Shown piece by piece: positions 35,071-46,003 of a stretch of DNA of 64,000 nucleotides; position 1 is the first letter of the stretch; each line of letters opens with the position of its first letter. The stretch comes from Alteromonas hispanica. Its GTDB lineage: Bacteria; Pseudomonadota; Gammaproteobacteria; Enterobacterales; Alteromonadaceae. A program made the translations under genes and the position numbers. Location: positions 124,001-188,000 of the forward strand of contig NZ_JAAAWP010000001.1 in NCBI RefSeq assembly GCF_010500915.1, in the 5' to 3' direction. The notes below the pieces were generated by a model. The model searched no databases, was not told the origin of the DNA, and was given only the letters and a program-made list of their open reading frames with translations.

Positions 35071-36078
35071 TTATAACGCGTTTACGATACGTTTAACGAG
35101 TGATGGCCCCTGATAAATAAAGGCAGAATAAAGTTGAACGAGCGATGCGCCTGCATCTAAGCGGGCTTGAGCCGCCTCAGGAGAATCAATACCACCTACC
35201 CCAATAATTGGCATTGATTTATCGAGGGCTTTATCGAGCTTACGAGTAACCTCTAGGCTCATGTCCGTCATCACTGAGCCACTTAGCCCACCCATTTCAT
35301 CGGCATGAGGAAGACCTTGAACGGCATCCCGAGACAACGTGGTATTGGTGGCAATGACGCCGTCCATCTTGCTGTTCATTAACGACACTGCAATGCTGCT
35401 AATTTCTTCATCAGTTAAATCAGGTGCAATTTTGATAAACAGTGGAACATATTTACTGTGGGTTTGCGTCAAGGTTTCTTGCGCAGCTTTAAGACCCGCT
35501 AGAAGTGAATCTAATGCCTCACCGTACTGAAGGTTTCTAAGCCCTGGGGTATTCGGAGATGAAATATTTATGGTGATGTAGCTCGCGTAAGGGTAAACCT
35601 TGTTCAAGCATATAAGATAGTCGTCCAAGGCTTTCGCATCTTCAGTATCTTTATTCTTACCGATATTTATTCCAATGGGCCCTTTAAAGCGCGCATTTTT
35701 TACTTGCTCAATAAGGTGATCTACGCCCTTATTATTAAAGCCCATTCTGTTGATAATGGCTTGCTTTTCAGGCAGTCGGAACAAACGAGGTTTTGGATTA
35801 CCAGGCTGCGGACGAGGTGTTACTGTACCAATCTCAACAAAGCCAAAGCCCATGCTAGAGAAAGCATCTATACAATCGCCATTTTTATCCAACCCTGCGG
35901 CAAGACCAACAGGATTATCAAACGTTATCCCTGCAACTGTTACAGGACGCGCAATTGGTTTGGTGCTGTACATCCATTTCAGCGGTGTATGTTGCGTTTT
36001 ATTCAGCCAATTTATGGTGAGATCGTGACTTTTTTCAGGTTCGCACTGAAGCAGCAGCTTTTGCACAAGAGATTGCAT
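35071..36078 (-). CDS. pyrD: dihydroorotate dehydrogenase (quinone), class 2
   Basis: A 335-residue membrane-associated flavoenzyme of pyrimidine synthesis. The N-terminal helical extension binds quinone. FMN and substrate contacts are seen in [11 protein letters not shown], the active-site loop [16 protein letters not shown] with the catalytic Ser of class 2 enzymes, and GVGGIDS. It oxidises dihydroorotate to orotate with quinone. It is separated from the upstream NAD-glutamate dehydrogenase by a terminator. Confidence 0.96.
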   Translation of the reverse strand: MQSLVQKLLLQCEPEKSHDLTINWLNKTQHTPLKWMYSTKPIARPVTVAGITFDNPVGLAAGLDKNGDCIDAFSSMGFGFVEIGTVTPRPQPGNPKPRLFRLPEKQAIINRMGFNNKGVDHLIEQVKNARFKGPIGINIGKNKDTEDAKALDDYLICLNKVYPYASYITINISSPNTPGLRNLQYGEALDSLLAGLKAAQETLTQTHSKYVPLFIKIAPDLTDEEISSIAVSLMNSKMDGVIATNTTLSRDAVQGLPHADEMGGLSGSVMTDMSLEVTRKLDKALDKSMPIIGVGGIDSPEAAQARLDAGASLVQLYSAFIYQGPSLVKRIVNAL

Positions 36079-36106
36079 GGGTAGTAAAACACTCGCTAAT
36101 ATAAAA

Positions 36107-36127
36107 AAGCCCTGATGAACAGGGCTT
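36107..36127 (-). terminator. terminator after the NAD-glutamate dehydrogenase gene
   Basis: AAGCCCTG / CAGGGCTT with a 5-base loop, followed on the minus strand by a T-run, between the gdh stop and pyrD. Confidence 0.88.
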
Positions 36128-36149
36128 AAATCATTAAGGTGCGTGTATT

Positions 36150-39100
36150 CTAATGGTTAGACTTCACGCTTAAAAGCATCAATTCACGTAAAGCGACAGA
36201 AAACTTCGCAAATTCGTGTGTAGAGCTGGTTTTAAACTCTGACATCATATGATACCAGCGCTTTAACAGCACCTGATTGCTGTCTATCCACTCATCGAGA
36301 ATTTGATCTGCATCTGCGGTATCACTGCGAGATTGCAGTAGGTTTGCAGCGATAGAACGCTGTTGCCAATCTAACTCTTCACGATAAGACGCACGAGCAA
36401 GAGCTTGCCAGTGGTTGCTTACAGCCTGATTATTAATTTGATCGAGGAACCAATGTAACTCCAATCGCGATCCTAATTGATAGTAAAGCTTCGCTACCAC
36501 ATCGGTTTCGTGCTTATCAGCTTCAACAATTTGTGCCAAATCAAAACTTGAGAACATGTTAGAGAAGCTGGCTACTTGATACGCAATATCTGCAGGTACA
36601 TCCTGTTCAATATATCTTTGCGTTGCGGCTTCAAGCTGAGCGTATTCACTTTCTACTAAGTAGTGCTGCAAGTTCTCAGACAGCTTTTTGAATGTTCCAC
36701 GATAGCTTTCGATGGCATCCTCAATAGACTGCGTTTTGCTACCGTGCCTTATGTACCAGCGTGCACCGCGACGCATAATGCGTCTCGCTTCATCTAGCAT
36801 AGTAAGCTGAAGTTTTGCGCAAATAACATTGTCTAGTTCTTCAATGCGGGCCCATAGGTTTTCCATATTGAAAATCCCATGAACAATGGCATAGGCATCG
36901 GCAATTTCACTCACGCTTGCCCCGGTCTCTTCCTGCAGACGGAACACAAAATTGAGCCCCATATCATTCACCATATTATTGGTTAATTTGGTGGCAATAA
37001 TTTCGCTGCGTAGCGGATGCTGTTGCATATGCTCGTTAAATCGACTGCGCAGTACTTCTGGGAAAGCGTGCAGCAGCAATCTAGCGTGATAAGGATTTTC
37101 GGTTATTTCAGGAATGTTCAATGCATCCTTCATAACCATTTTTCCATAGGCAATAAGAACACTTAGCTCTGGACGTGTAAGCCCTTGATCTGTTGCCACC
37201 CTATCTGATATTTCATCATCGCTGGGGATAAACTCCAGCTCTCTGTTTAACTGCCCTTCTCTTTCTAAGCCGTGAATAAAGCGAAGCTGCTCTTTTAGCT
37301 GTTTTACGCCGGCTAGTTCGGTAATAGAAATAGACTGAGTTTGGCGATAGCAGTCTTTCAATACAATAGCAGAAACATCATCTGTCATATCGTAAAGTAG
37401 CTTATTACGCTGTTTTACCGTGAGTTCGCCATCGTTCACCAAGCTATTGAGCAAAATTTTGATATTAACTTCGTTATCTGAGCAATCTACCCCGCCCACG
37501 TTGTCAATGAAATCGGTGTTAATGCGACCACCATTAGCGGCGTATTCAATACGCCCAAGCTGTGTTACTCCTAAATTGCCGCCTTCACCGACAATTTTAG
37601 CCTGTACTTCTTTACCGTTTACTCGCAAATCATCGTTAGCGCGATCGCCTACAGAAGAATGAGACTCTTTCGAGCTCTTAATGTAAGTACCAATGCCGCC
37701 ATTCCACATAAGGTCTACTGGCATTTTCAATACATTGTGGATGAGCTCATTCGGCGTCATTGTTTGCTGTCGTGTACCCAACCATTTCTTCATTTCCGGA
37801 GAAAGTTTTATGGACTTTGCTGAGCGGCTAAATACACCCCCACCTTTTGAGATGAGCTTGCTATCGTAGTCTTCCCACGACAGACTGGGATTTTCGAACA
37901 GACGCTGACGCTCTTTATAACTGGCTGCAGCATCAGGGTTAGGATCGAAAAATATGTGCAGGTGGTTAAACGCACAAATCAGCTTTGTATGCTCTGAAAG
38001 TAACATGCCGTTACCAAATACATCACCGGCCATGTCACCCACACCGATACAAGTGAAGTCAGTGGTTTGACAATTAACCCCCATTTCACGGAAGTGACGT
38101 TTAACAGATTCCCAACCACCGCGAGCAGTAATGCCCATTTTCTTATGGTCGTAGCCAATGCTGCCACCGGATGCAAATGCATCGCCTAGCCAGAAGTTAA
38201 ACTCATCGGCTATACCGTTAGCAATATCAGAGAAAGTTGCTGTTCCCTTATCGGCGGCAACAACCAAATAAGGGTCATCATCATCCAAGCGAACCACATC
38301 TTTTGGTGGCACGATTTCGCCGTTTACAATATTGTCTGTTATGTCTAGTAAGCTGGTAATGAACGTACGGTAACAGGCTTGTCCTTCTGCTTGAATAGCC
38401 TCACGCCCTTGGCCAATAGGCGCTTTTTTACAGACAAAACCACCTTTCGCACCTACAGGTACAATAACCGTATTTTTAACTTGCTGTGCTTTTACCAGGC
38501 CTAACACTTCAGTACGGAAGTCTTCTTGACGGTCAGACCAACGTAGACCGCCGCGCGCTACTTTACCGCCTCGCAGGTGAACACCTTCAACACGAGGACT
38601 GTAGACAAAAATTTCATATTTAGGTAACGGCAGAGGCATATCGGGAATAAGCTCTGGAAGCATCTTAAACGACACGTAAGATTTTTCGTTACCGGCTTCG
38701 TCTAGTTGATAGAAGTTGGTACGTAATGTGGCTGACATCATGTCTAGATAACGACGGATAATTCTGTCGTCATCGAGATTGCTTACGCCATCGAGCTGCG
38801 ATTTTATGTCAGCTAAAATTCCGTCTTCTTTTTTCTTGTTGCGCTTTTTCTTAGGGTTGAAGCGTTGGTCGAAAAATTCAACTAATAAGCGCGCTATATC
38901 AGTGTAGTTGGCTAATGTATTGGCAATGTAATCGTGGCTAAACGAGCTTCCTGTTTGACGCATATATTTTGCATAAGCGCGCAAGATAGTCACTTTACGA
39001 CCGGTAAGATTAGCGCCTAGTATGAGACGGTTGAACGCATCGTCTTCAAGCGTGTTGTACCAGACCTTCGCAAATGCGTCTTGAAACAGAACTTGAGCGT

Positions 39101-40988
39101 TTTCCATATCAAAATGCTGACCGCTTTTGTGCAGCATTTTGAAGTCCATTATCCAGTTGTGCTCTCCGCCTGAACACGTGATTTTATAGGGGCTTTCATC
39201 AATTACGCGTAACCCAAAATTCTCCAGCATAGGCAGTACATCTGATAGATGAATAGGCTCTGCTCTATGGAAAAGCTTTAGCTTAACGATTTGGCTTTCA
39301 GAGTCTTCTTCTTGAGGACGATAAAACAGCATATCTAACGTATGCTCGTCATCTAACATCTCAAGTTTACCGATGTCGACAAGTGCTGCTGAAGGAAGGT
39401 TATGCTCCATATAGCTACGAGAAAACGCATTGCTGTATTTCCGCTCTAGCGACTTGCCAGACGCTTCGCCGTGGGAAGCCGATATTGCAGAAGCAAGTCT
39501 GTCGTTCCAAGTCTTGGTTAACTCGATGATATTTTGTTCTATTTCCTTCACGTCAAATTCCGCATTGTTATCGTTCACTCGCGCGATATAGTGTGTTCTC
39601 GCATACACTGATTCAGAAAAGAAGGTGGTAAATTCAACTTCTTCAGAAGCATTAAGTGATGCCTTTAAAAGCTCCTGTGTTTCTTTTCGCAGTTGCGTGT
39701 TATAGCGCTCACGAGGAACGAATACCATGCATGAGAAAAAGCGACCAAAGGTGTCTTTACGAATAAATAAGCGAGAAATGCCCCGCTCTTGCATTTGAAA
39801 TATTCCCATCACAATTTGCGCTAGCTCTTGAGCAGGCGTTTGCAGTAATTCATCTCTAGGGTATGTTTCAACGATATTGACAAACGCTTTGTATGCGTGA
39901 GTTCCAGGCTCAAAGCCCGACAACGCGCAAATTTTCTCAATCTTTTCTTTCAGAATGGGCAGTTCAACAACACTCTGGTTGTAGAACGATGCAGAGTAAA
40001 GACCTAAAAAGCGGTGCTCACCAACTACTTGGCCGTTTTCGTTAAACACTTTTACACCCACATAGTCCATGTAGGCAGGACGGTGAACTCGCGCTCTTGA
40101 ATTGGTTTTGGTTAAAATTAGCGGGTTTTCACTTAAGGCTTCGGTGCGTGCCGATGCCGGCAGCTTTGATAACAACCGTTCTCGGTTATTAATAGAGTTC
40201 TTTAATAAACCTAAACTACTGTCGTTATTTGGGATCCAGCGGTGATCGCCCTCAATGGCTTTCACGTCGTAATAACGGTAGCCCATCATGGTAAAGTTGT
40301 GGTCGCTTAACCAGTTAAGGAAACGATTAACTTGTTCTTTTTCATCACTCGAGATTGGCCAGTTGAAACTTTCACTGGTTTTAATCACGTTCTGCAAAGT
40401 ATTAGTCATATCTTGCCAATCAGCAACGGCAAGGGAAACCTCGTCTACCACTGAGCGCAATTCTTTGGTAAGCAGTTCTATGTCTTTCTTAGACGTTTGG
40501 CGGTCTACCTCAATGAAAATCACCGTTTCTTTTTTAGCACCGTTTAATGTCTTACCCTGCTCTGAAAAACTTTCTACCTTGTTGCTCTCGTCACGCTTAA
40601 TGCCAATAGGACTATGAAGAAACAAGTGCGCAGTGATATTCAATCGGTTTAAAGACATGCGAACCGAATCGACTAAGAACGGCATGTCAGACACAATCAC
40701 TTCAACAATAGTGTGACTTGAGTGCCAGCCATGTTTGGCAATTTCCGGGTTAAAAACTCTTATGTGGGGTGCAGAGTGGTCGAATCGTGAAAGTGCGTTC
40801 CATAAACTGAGGGTGGCACCGTAAAGGTCGCTGTCGTTGCGATTTTCTAAATCATCGCTTGATATGTTTTTATACAACAGACGTCCGAATTGCTGCACAA
40901 GAGACTTCTGCTTCGCATCTACTTTTTTGTCGATAAGTTCGAATACGTTATCTAGCAGTACTGAGTGTCGCTGTGAGGTGACTGTCAT
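36150..40988 (-). CDS. gdhB: large NAD-specific glutamate dehydrogenase (about 180 kDa)
   Basis: A 1612-residue protein of the L_180 class. The N-terminal 700 residues hold ACT-like regulatory regions; the catalytic domain begins around residue 790 with [14 protein letters not shown] and continues with [17 protein letters not shown] nucleotide-binding region with [19 protein letters not shown] and a helical C-terminal domain follow. It deaminates glutamate to 2-oxoglutarate with NAD, giving carbon and reducing power during amino acid catabolism. It is monocistronic, flanked by terminators. AAGG precedes the ATG. Confidence 0.96.
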   Translation of the reverse strand: MTVTSQRHSVLLDNVFELIDKKVDAKQKSLVQQFGRLLYKNISSDDLENRNDSDLYGATLSLWNALSRFDHSAPHIRVFNPEIAKHGWHSSHTIVEVIVSDMPFLVDSVRMSLNRLNITAHLFLHSPIGIKRDESNKVESFSEQGKTLNGAKKETVIFIEVDRQTSKKDIELLTKELRSVVDEVSLAVADWQDMTNTLQNVIKTSESFNWPISSDEKEQVNRFLNWLSDHNFTMMGYRYYDVKAIEGDHRWIPNNDSSLGLLKNSINNRERLLSKLPASARTEALSENPLILTKTNSRARVHRPAYMDYVGVKVFNENGQVVGEHRFLGLYSASFYNQSVVELPILKEKIEKICALSGFEPGTHAYKAFVNIVETYPRDELLQTPAQELAQIVMGIFQMQERGISRLFIRKDTFGRFFSCMVFVPRERYNTQLRKETQELLKASLNASEEVEFTTFFSESVYARTHYIARVNDNNAEFDVKEIEQNIIELTKTWNDRLASAISASHGEASGKSLERKYSNAFSRSYMEHNLPSAALVDIGKLEMLDDEHTLDMLFYRPQEEDSESQIVKLKLFHRAEPIHLSDVLPMLENFGLRVIDESPYKITCSGGEHNWIMDFKMLHKSGQHFDMENAQVLFQDAFAKVWYNTLEDDAFNRLILGANLTGRKVTILRAYAKYMRQTGSSFSHDYIANTLANYTDIARLLVEFFDQRFNPKKKRNKKKEDGILADIKSQLDGVSNLDDDRIIRRYLDMMSATLRTNFYQLDEAGNEKSYVSFKMLPELIPDMPLPLPKYEIFVYSPRVEGVHLRGGKVARGGLRWSDRQEDFRTEVLGLVKAQQVKNTVIVPVGAKGGFVCKKAPIGQGREAIQAEGQACYRTFITSLLDITDNIVNGEIVPPKDVVRLDDDDPYLVVAADKGTATFSDIANGIADEFNFWLGDAFASGGSIGYDHKKMGITARGGWESVKRHFREMGVNCQTTDFTCIGVGDMAGDVFGNGMLLSEHTKLICAFNHLHIFFDPNPDAAASYKERQRLFENPSLSWEDYDSKLISKGGGVFSRSAKSIKLSPEMKKWLGTRQQTMTPNELIHNVLKMPVDLMWNGGIGTYIKSSKESHSSVGDRANDDLRVNGKEVQAKIVGEGGNLGVTQLGRIEYAANGGRINTDFIDNVGGVDCSDNEVNIKILLNSLVNDGELTVKQRNKLLYDMTDDVSAIVLKDCYRQTQSISITELAGVKQLKEQLRFIHGLEREGQLNRELEFIPSDDEISDRVATDQGLTRPELSVLIAYGKMVMKDALNIPEITENPYHARLLLHAFPEVLRSRFNEHMQQHPLRSEIIATKLTNNMVNDMGLNFVFRLQEETGASVSEIADAYAIVHGIFNMENLWARIEELDNVICAKLQLTMLDEARRIMRRGARWYIRHGSKTQSIEDAIESYRGTFKKLSENLQHYLVESEYAQLEAATQRYIEQDVPADIAYQVASFSNMFSSFDLAQIVEADKHETDVVAKLYYQLGSRLELHWFLDQINNQAVSNHWQALARASYREELDWQQRSIAANLLQSRSDTADADQILDEWIDSNQVLLKRWYHMMSEFKTSSTHEFAKFSVALRELMLLSVKSNH

Positions 40989-41112
40989 TTGTTAACCTTA
41001 TAGTAATATCGTAAGTGCTGAAAACCTTTGTATTTTCCCTAATAAAGCGGCCTATTAAAAGCCCCTTTTTAACCTTATATTAACAGCATAGATAACTATG
41101 CAAAAAACACCT

Positions 41113-41142
41113 AAAAAAAGGGCCAAAAGGCCCCTTTTTTTT
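41113..41142 (-). terminator. terminator after the RND exporter gene
   Basis: GGGCC / GGCCC with an AAAA loop and long A and T runs on both sides; on the minus strand it ends the four-gene envelope cluster. Confidence 0.9.
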
Positions 41143-41163
41143 GCTTAGCTATGCAAAAATAAT

Positions 41164-43482
41164 TTATGCATTTGGGTCATTTTTGTTCCACCAGAGGAAG
41201 CGTGCCAAGGCTGGCAGTACAATAATTGCACCAAGCATGTTTACGACAAACATAAATGTAAGCAATATTCCCATATCCATTTGGAATTTAAGCGATGAGA
41301 ACACCCATGTACTTACACCAATTGCCAGTGTTACGCCTGTAAACAACACCGCACTACCACGCTCTTTCAGTGCCGCAAAATACGCTTCTTGGACTGTTGC
41401 ACCCTGCTTGAGCATTAAACTCTTTGTAGAAAGTATATAGATACCATAGTCAACACCAATACCCACACCCAGTGCGATAACTGGCAAGGTAGAAACGGTG
41501 AGACCAATCTGTAGGTATGTCATTAGTGCCTGAGCAAGGACCGATACAACATACAGAGGTATAACCACGACTAACGTTGCTCTAATCGAACGGAAACTGA
41601 TTAAACACAATGCGATAACAGCGCCGAAGACATAAAGCATCATAGGATCTTGTGCTTCACTCACCGCTTCGTTTGTTGCTGCCATTACGCCAACAGGACC
41701 TGAAGCAAGGCTAAATTTCATATCGTCTGTTTCATAGTCGCTGCGGTAGTCTTTCACTGCATCAACAACCCGTGAAATAGTTTCTGCCTTATGATCTTCC
41801 ATGAACAGGATGATTGGCATAACTGAACAGTCACCGTTTAATAAACCCGATGAGGTAGGTACGCGTGAAATTGCCTGCACTAAAGTCTGCTGATTACGAG
41901 GGATAACTTGCCACTTCACATTCCCTTCGTTGTAACCTGCGTTTACAATTTTTGCTACCGATGCCAAAGACACAGCAGACTGCACACCATCAACGTTTTC
42001 CATTTTCCATTGGAAGTCGTCCATGGCTTTCATCACGTTGTGCGACGTACAGGCCTCTGGTGTGGTTTCTACAAGAATAGAAATATAATCGACAGTAACT
42101 TCGTATTTATCGGTAATTAAGAACGTATCTTGGTTATATCGCGAGTCTTCATGAAGAGCTGGCGCACCGGCATGTAGGTCGCCTATTTTCATCTTTTGAG
42201 CTTGGAAATGACCAAAAACAAACAAAATAGCAGTAATGGTTAATATGATAGCCGCCGGCTTCTTACGAGAGCACGCCGCAATCATATCCCAGAACTTACT
42301 GTTTGATTTTTCCTTACCCGCAAACTTTTCTACGTAGCGTTCATCAAGCTTCAAAAAGCTCATAAGCACAGGTAATAAAAGAAGGTTGGTTAAAATAATA
42401 ACCGCAACACCCATACTGGCCGTGATAGCTAGCTCTCTAATAATACCTATGTCGATAACCAATAAGGTCATGAAACCCACAGTATCAGAAAGCAATGCAA
42501 TACCGCCTGGTACAAGCAAGCTTCTGAAGGCTGCCATAGATGCTTGTTTTGCACCAATTCCTTTAACAGCTTGCTTCTCTACCGCATTTATCATCTGCAC
42601 ACCGTGGCTTACGCCAATGGCAAACACCAGGAACGGCACGAGAATAGACATGGGGTCCATGCCGAAGCCAATAGAGGTCAGTAGGCCAAGTTGCCAAATC
42701 ACCGCGATGACAGAACACAGCAATGGAAGCACGGTAAGCATTATACTGCGAGAGAAGAAATACACCATGATGGCCGTAATTGCGATTGCGATGGCGAAGA
42801 AAACCAACACATCTTTTGCACCATTTGCTACGTCGCCAATCATTTTAGCGAAGCCAATAATATGAATAGACGTTTGCTCGTTCTCATACTGGCCGCGAAG
42901 TTGCTCCTCTAGCTCTGCGGCAAGCGCAAGAGTATCGAGAGGTTCGCCGGTTTGTGGGTCGATGTCGAGCAATTGCGCAGTTACCATTGCGCAGCTGTAA
43001 TCGCTGGATACTTGGCGACCAACTATATTCGCTTTTTCAATGTTCGCTGCTACAAGTTCAAGCGCCTCAGGATTTGAGGAATTGAAGTCGGCTGGAATTA
43101 CCGGCCCCCCGGCAAAACCACCTTCTACAATTTCGGTAAAGCGTGTAGAAGGAGAAAATAAAGAAATAACTAAAGAACGATTTACACCATTGATAAAAAA
43201 CAACTGGTCATGCACGTTCTTAAACGTGTCGAAAAAGTTTTTATTGAAGATGTTATCGTTTTTATCGCACACAGAAACAAGAATATTGTTTGCGCCACCA
43301 AAATCTTGGCGATGCTCAATATAGGTTTGCATGTATTCGTGATTAAGAGGAATATTTTTTTCAAAGCCTGCGTCTAAACGCATTTGAGAAGCTTGATAGC
43401 CTAAGAAAACCGTAGCAATAGCAAAAAGTGCGACTACCACTTTGCGGTTACTGAAGACTAATTTTTCTAGAAAATGGGTCAT
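41164..43482 (-). CDS. RND-superfamily (MMPL/HAE3-like) exporter
   Basis: A 772-residue transporter with 12 membrane segments in the RND pattern: one helix at residues 13-30, a periplasmic domain to about 225, five helices to about 385, a second periplasmic domain, then six helices. The duplicated core motif is seen in IGFGMDPMSILVPFLVFAIGVSHG and ALGVGIGVDYGIY, with conserved acidic residues. At this length it is of the HAE3/MMPL-like type thought to move hydrophobic or lipid-like molecules. It follows the YCF48 gene by 15 bases and is the last gene of a DUF1302-DUF1329-YCF48-RND set. Confidence 0.9.
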   Translation of the reverse strand: MTHFLEKLVFSNRKVVVALFAIATVFLGYQASQMRLDAGFEKNIPLNHEYMQTYIEHRQDFGGANNILVSVCDKNDNIFNKNFFDTFKNVHDQLFFINGVNRSLVISLFSPSTRFTEIVEGGFAGGPVIPADFNSSNPEALELVAANIEKANIVGRQVSSDYSCAMVTAQLLDIDPQTGEPLDTLALAAELEEQLRGQYENEQTSIHIIGFAKMIGDVANGAKDVLVFFAIAIAITAIMVYFFSRSIMLTVLPLLCSVIAVIWQLGLLTSIGFGMDPMSILVPFLVFAIGVSHGVQMINAVEKQAVKGIGAKQASMAAFRSLLVPGGIALLSDTVGFMTLLVIDIGIIRELAITASMGVAVIILTNLLLLPVLMSFLKLDERYVEKFAGKEKSNSKFWDMIAACSRKKPAAIILTITAILFVFGHFQAQKMKIGDLHAGAPALHEDSRYNQDTFLITDKYEVTVDYISILVETTPEACTSHNVMKAMDDFQWKMENVDGVQSAVSLASVAKIVNAGYNEGNVKWQVIPRNQQTLVQAISRVPTSSGLLNGDCSVMPIILFMEDHKAETISRVVDAVKDYRSDYETDDMKFSLASGPVGVMAATNEAVSEAQDPMMLYVFGAVIALCLISFRSIRATLVVVIPLYVVSVLAQALMTYLQIGLTVSTLPVIALGVGIGVDYGIYILSTKSLMLKQGATVQEAYFAALKERGSAVLFTGVTLAIGVSTWVFSSLKFQMDMGILLTFMFVVNMLGAIIVLPALARFLWWNKNDPNA

Positions 43483-43497
43483 TGTTTTTATACTGCC

Positions 43498-44544
43498 CTA
43501 TTTTAAGTTCAACGTTTTCACGCCGTTCGCTGACACCGCGATGTTGAGGCCTTTAAACTGCTTTGCATTGAGAATTGCAGCTTTATCGTCAATTTGCGAA
43601 ACGGAAATACCTTCTCCAGGCTTACAGTCGGTAGGATTAGCATAAGGGTCGCGCATGCTTGTAGGTATTGGGCGCGTCGCCTTTACCATTTTACCGTTGT
43701 TACCTAATGCATAAACTTCAGAGTCTGAGCTTATAAGAATGGAGTTTAATGTGCTTGTTGAACACGTTTGTATGTATTCCCAAGACGACGACTCGCGACT
43801 AACAAACATGTTTCCACGTAGGCCAACGGCTAACACGGTTTCATCATCTAATGGCTTGATGTCAAAAAACGAACCTGTGTAATCTACGCTGTAACGCTGC
43901 CATGATTTTCCAAAGTCATCGCTTTTTGCTAATAAACCAGCCTCTCCAGCAAGGTACAGCGTATCGTTATCTAGCGTTATTCGATTTATGTGAGGAAGAA
44001 TAGATTCTAACTCTTGCTGATAAAAAGCTTCGTCTTCTTTTCTAATCTCTTCTAGATATTCCCTATCATAAGGGTCTAAAAGACTGGCATGCCGTTCCGC
44101 ACTCCACGTTTTACCGCCGTCTAATGTACGATAAAAAAGGCCATAAGCGCCCGCTGCAATACCGTGTTCTTCATCAAAGAAAAGAACATCAAGAAATGGA
44201 CGCTGTAAGTCGGGCTGATACTGTTGTACTTCCCAAGACTCACCTTTATCTGATGAATGGATAATGGTTGCGTCGTGACCCACCGCCCAAATGTTGCTTC
44301 CAACCACGGTAGTGGCCGTTAAGGTTGACTGCGTTGGTACTTGTTTTTGGTTAAAGTCGCTGCCGTTTTCAGAAATAAGCACATGCCCACGTTCACCGAC
44401 AATAACAACATATTTATCAGCGTCTATATCCAGTAAAACAGATTGTTCTACTAATGGTGCCATAAATGCTTCTTCAGCAATTGCAGTACTTACGGTATTC
44501 ACTGCAAAGGTGGCGGCAATGCACGCTGCAATGGTTTTTTTCAT
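43498..44544 (-). CDS. secreted YCF48/BNR-repeat beta-propeller protein
   Basis: A 348-residue protein with a signal peptide (MKKTIAACIAATFAVNTVSTAIA) and at least three Asp-box or BNR-like repeats (SSDKGESWEV, TLDGGKTWSA, SDDFGKSWQR), giving the propeller of YCF48/photosystem II stability factor-like proteins. In non-photosynthetic bacteria such proteins are periplasmic and found next to RND exporters and DUF1302/DUF1329 genes. It probably acts as a scaffold for the exporter. It is separated from the DUF1329 gene by a hairpin that may limit read-through, and precedes the RND gene closely. Confidence 0.85.
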   Translation of the reverse strand: MKKTIAACIAATFAVNTVSTAIAEEAFMAPLVEQSVLLDIDADKYVVIVGERGHVLISENGSDFNQKQVPTQSTLTATTVVGSNIWAVGHDATIIHSSDKGESWEVQQYQPDLQRPFLDVLFFDEEHGIAAGAYGLFYRTLDGGKTWSAERHASLLDPYDREYLEEIRKEDEAFYQQELESILPHINRITLDNDTLYLAGEAGLLAKSDDFGKSWQRYSVDYTGSFFDIKPLDDETVLAVGLRGNMFVSRESSSWEYIQTCSTSTLNSILISSDSEVYALGNNGKMVKATRPIPTSMRDPYANPTDCKPGEGISVSQIDDKAAILNAKQFKGLNIAVSANGVKTLNLK

Positions 44545-44583
44545 ATTGAACCATTCCCCCTAAAAATAATTGTCTGTAAACAA

Positions 44584-44609
44584 AAACGGTTGGCAAGTGC
44601 CAACCGTTT
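44584..44609 (-). terminator. terminator or attenuator between DUF1329 and YCF48 genes
   Basis: AAACGGTTGGCA and TGCCAACCGTTT form a perfect 12-base inverted repeat with AG between, followed on the minus strand by a T-run. It lies inside the gene cluster and could set relative expression of its two halves. Confidence 0.8.
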
Positions 44610-44623
44610 GTTGTGTAAGGCTG

Positions 44624-45991
44624 TTAGCGCATACCTTCTCGTCGTAACGCTTGCGGTGTAAATTCAACATCTCGAGGACGTACAGTAAAGTCGTACATCT
44701 GCTCTTCGTTGTCTAAACCGATAGCTAAGTATCTACGCGAGTTTAAGTCGTGATATGAATCTAGCGTAGACCACTGCGTTGGTACTTCGTAATAGTTTAC
44801 ACCATACGCTACAGCAACACGATAGAGTTCGCCACGATTGTCATACATATCAGCAACTTGAATTTGCCAGCTGTCTTCATCTATAAAGAACACACGCTTT
44901 TGATAAATATGGCGGAAGCCCTCTTTCAATGTGGCTTCAACTACCCAAACGCGGTGCTTTTCCCAACGTGTTAGATCAGGGTTAACGTGGTTTGGCGTAA
45001 GAATTTTCTCATAGCTAGCATTGTCTGAGTGTAATGCATAGTTGTTATACGCCACGTACATTTCTTGTTTACCTACCAGCTTCCAATCGTAGCGGTTAGG
45101 TGAACCGTTAAACATATCAAAGTCATCAGTAGTACGCAGGCCATCAGCTGCTGTTCCTGGTGTGTCATAGGCAATGTTTGGTGCTAGACGAACACGACGC
45201 TGCCCCGTGTTGTAAGTCCACGCTTTACGAGGCTCTTTCACTTGGTCTACAGTTTCGTGAACAAGCAATGCCGTACCTGCAAGACGAGCAGGCTGAGTGA
45301 CTTTCTGTTTAAACATAAACAAAATATTGTCTTCAGTAAGTTGCTCTGGAGTTGCGTTTTCTTCGGCGTACTTAATGAGAAGCTGCTCGTCGAAACCAAT
45401 GACGTTGTAGTCACCACCGGTAGTAACCGCTGCTTGGCCACCATTACGCTGAACGGCTTCACCGCGATAACGTAAGATGTGGTTCCATATAGCTTCCAAC
45501 CCGTTTTGTGGGATAGGGAAAGGAATACCAATCGCCGCGCCTTTAATACCGTTACCACCGTCTAAAAGCTCAGCGCGCGTTGCGTTCACTTTTGTTGCGT
45601 CGTATATAGCCTGCGGGTTTGAGGCCGAACGACGGGTTGGATAAACCGGCATACGGAACGTGTCTGGGTATGTTTCGAACAGCTTCTTTTGCCCTTCCGA
45701 CAAGTACTCAGCATATTCTTTGTAGTTATCGGCTGTTATTTCAAATAACACCTTATCTTCTGGAAATGGATCTGGGTGGTGATCGCCCACCGAGTAGCCT
45801 GCAGGTGCTGAGGTAATACCGCCAGTCCATGCTGGAATACTGCCATCGGCATTGGCTGCAACTTCGCCACCAAGCGGCGTTAACTCATTACCCAATTTGT
45901 TCGCCTCAGCGTCTGAGACTTTCGCCATAACACTTGCACCAGATAGTGCTAGTGACAAGGCGGCTGCAATAATTCCTACTTTTCTAATCAT
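44624..45991 (-). CDS. DUF1329 family periplasmic protein
   Basis: A 455-residue exported protein: signal peptide ending about ASVMA-K at residue 23, then the DUF1329 hallmark GNELTPLGGEVAANADGSIPAW. The C-terminal half is beta-rich with many Trp and Tyr residues, compatible with the LolB-like lipid-binding fold proposed for this family. It follows the DUF1302 gene by 12 bases, so the two are cotranscribed. The ATG at 45991 is preferred to an in-frame GTG three codons upstream. By its fold it may carry a lipid or other hydrophobic ligand across the periplasm, which is inference. Confidence 0.9.
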   Translation of the reverse strand: MIRKVGIIAAALSLALSGASVMAKVSDAEANKLGNELTPLGGEVAANADGSIPAWTGGITSAPAGYSVGDHHPDPFPEDKVLFEITADNYKEYAEYLSEGQKKLFETYPDTFRMPVYPTRRSASNPQAIYDATKVNATRAELLDGGNGIKGAAIGIPFPIPQNGLEAIWNHILRYRGEAVQRNGGQAAVTTGGDYNVIGFDEQLLIKYAEENATPEQLTEDNILFMFKQKVTQPARLAGTALLVHETVDQVKEPRKAWTYNTGQRRVRLAPNIAYDTPGTAADGLRTTDDFDMFNGSPNRYDWKLVGKQEMYVAYNNYALHSDNASYEKILTPNHVNPDLTRWEKHRVWVVEATLKEGFRHIYQKRVFFIDEDSWQIQVADMYDNRGELYRVAVAYGVNYYEVPTQWSTLDSYHDLNSRRYLAIGLDNEEQMYDFTVRPRDVEFTPQALRREGMR

Positions 45992-46003
45992 AAGTACCAC
46001 TCT

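Noticed and set aside
36150-40988. Several opposite-strand frames within the large glutamate dehydrogenase gene
   Set aside because: They lie wholly inside a clear conserved gene and have no own signals.
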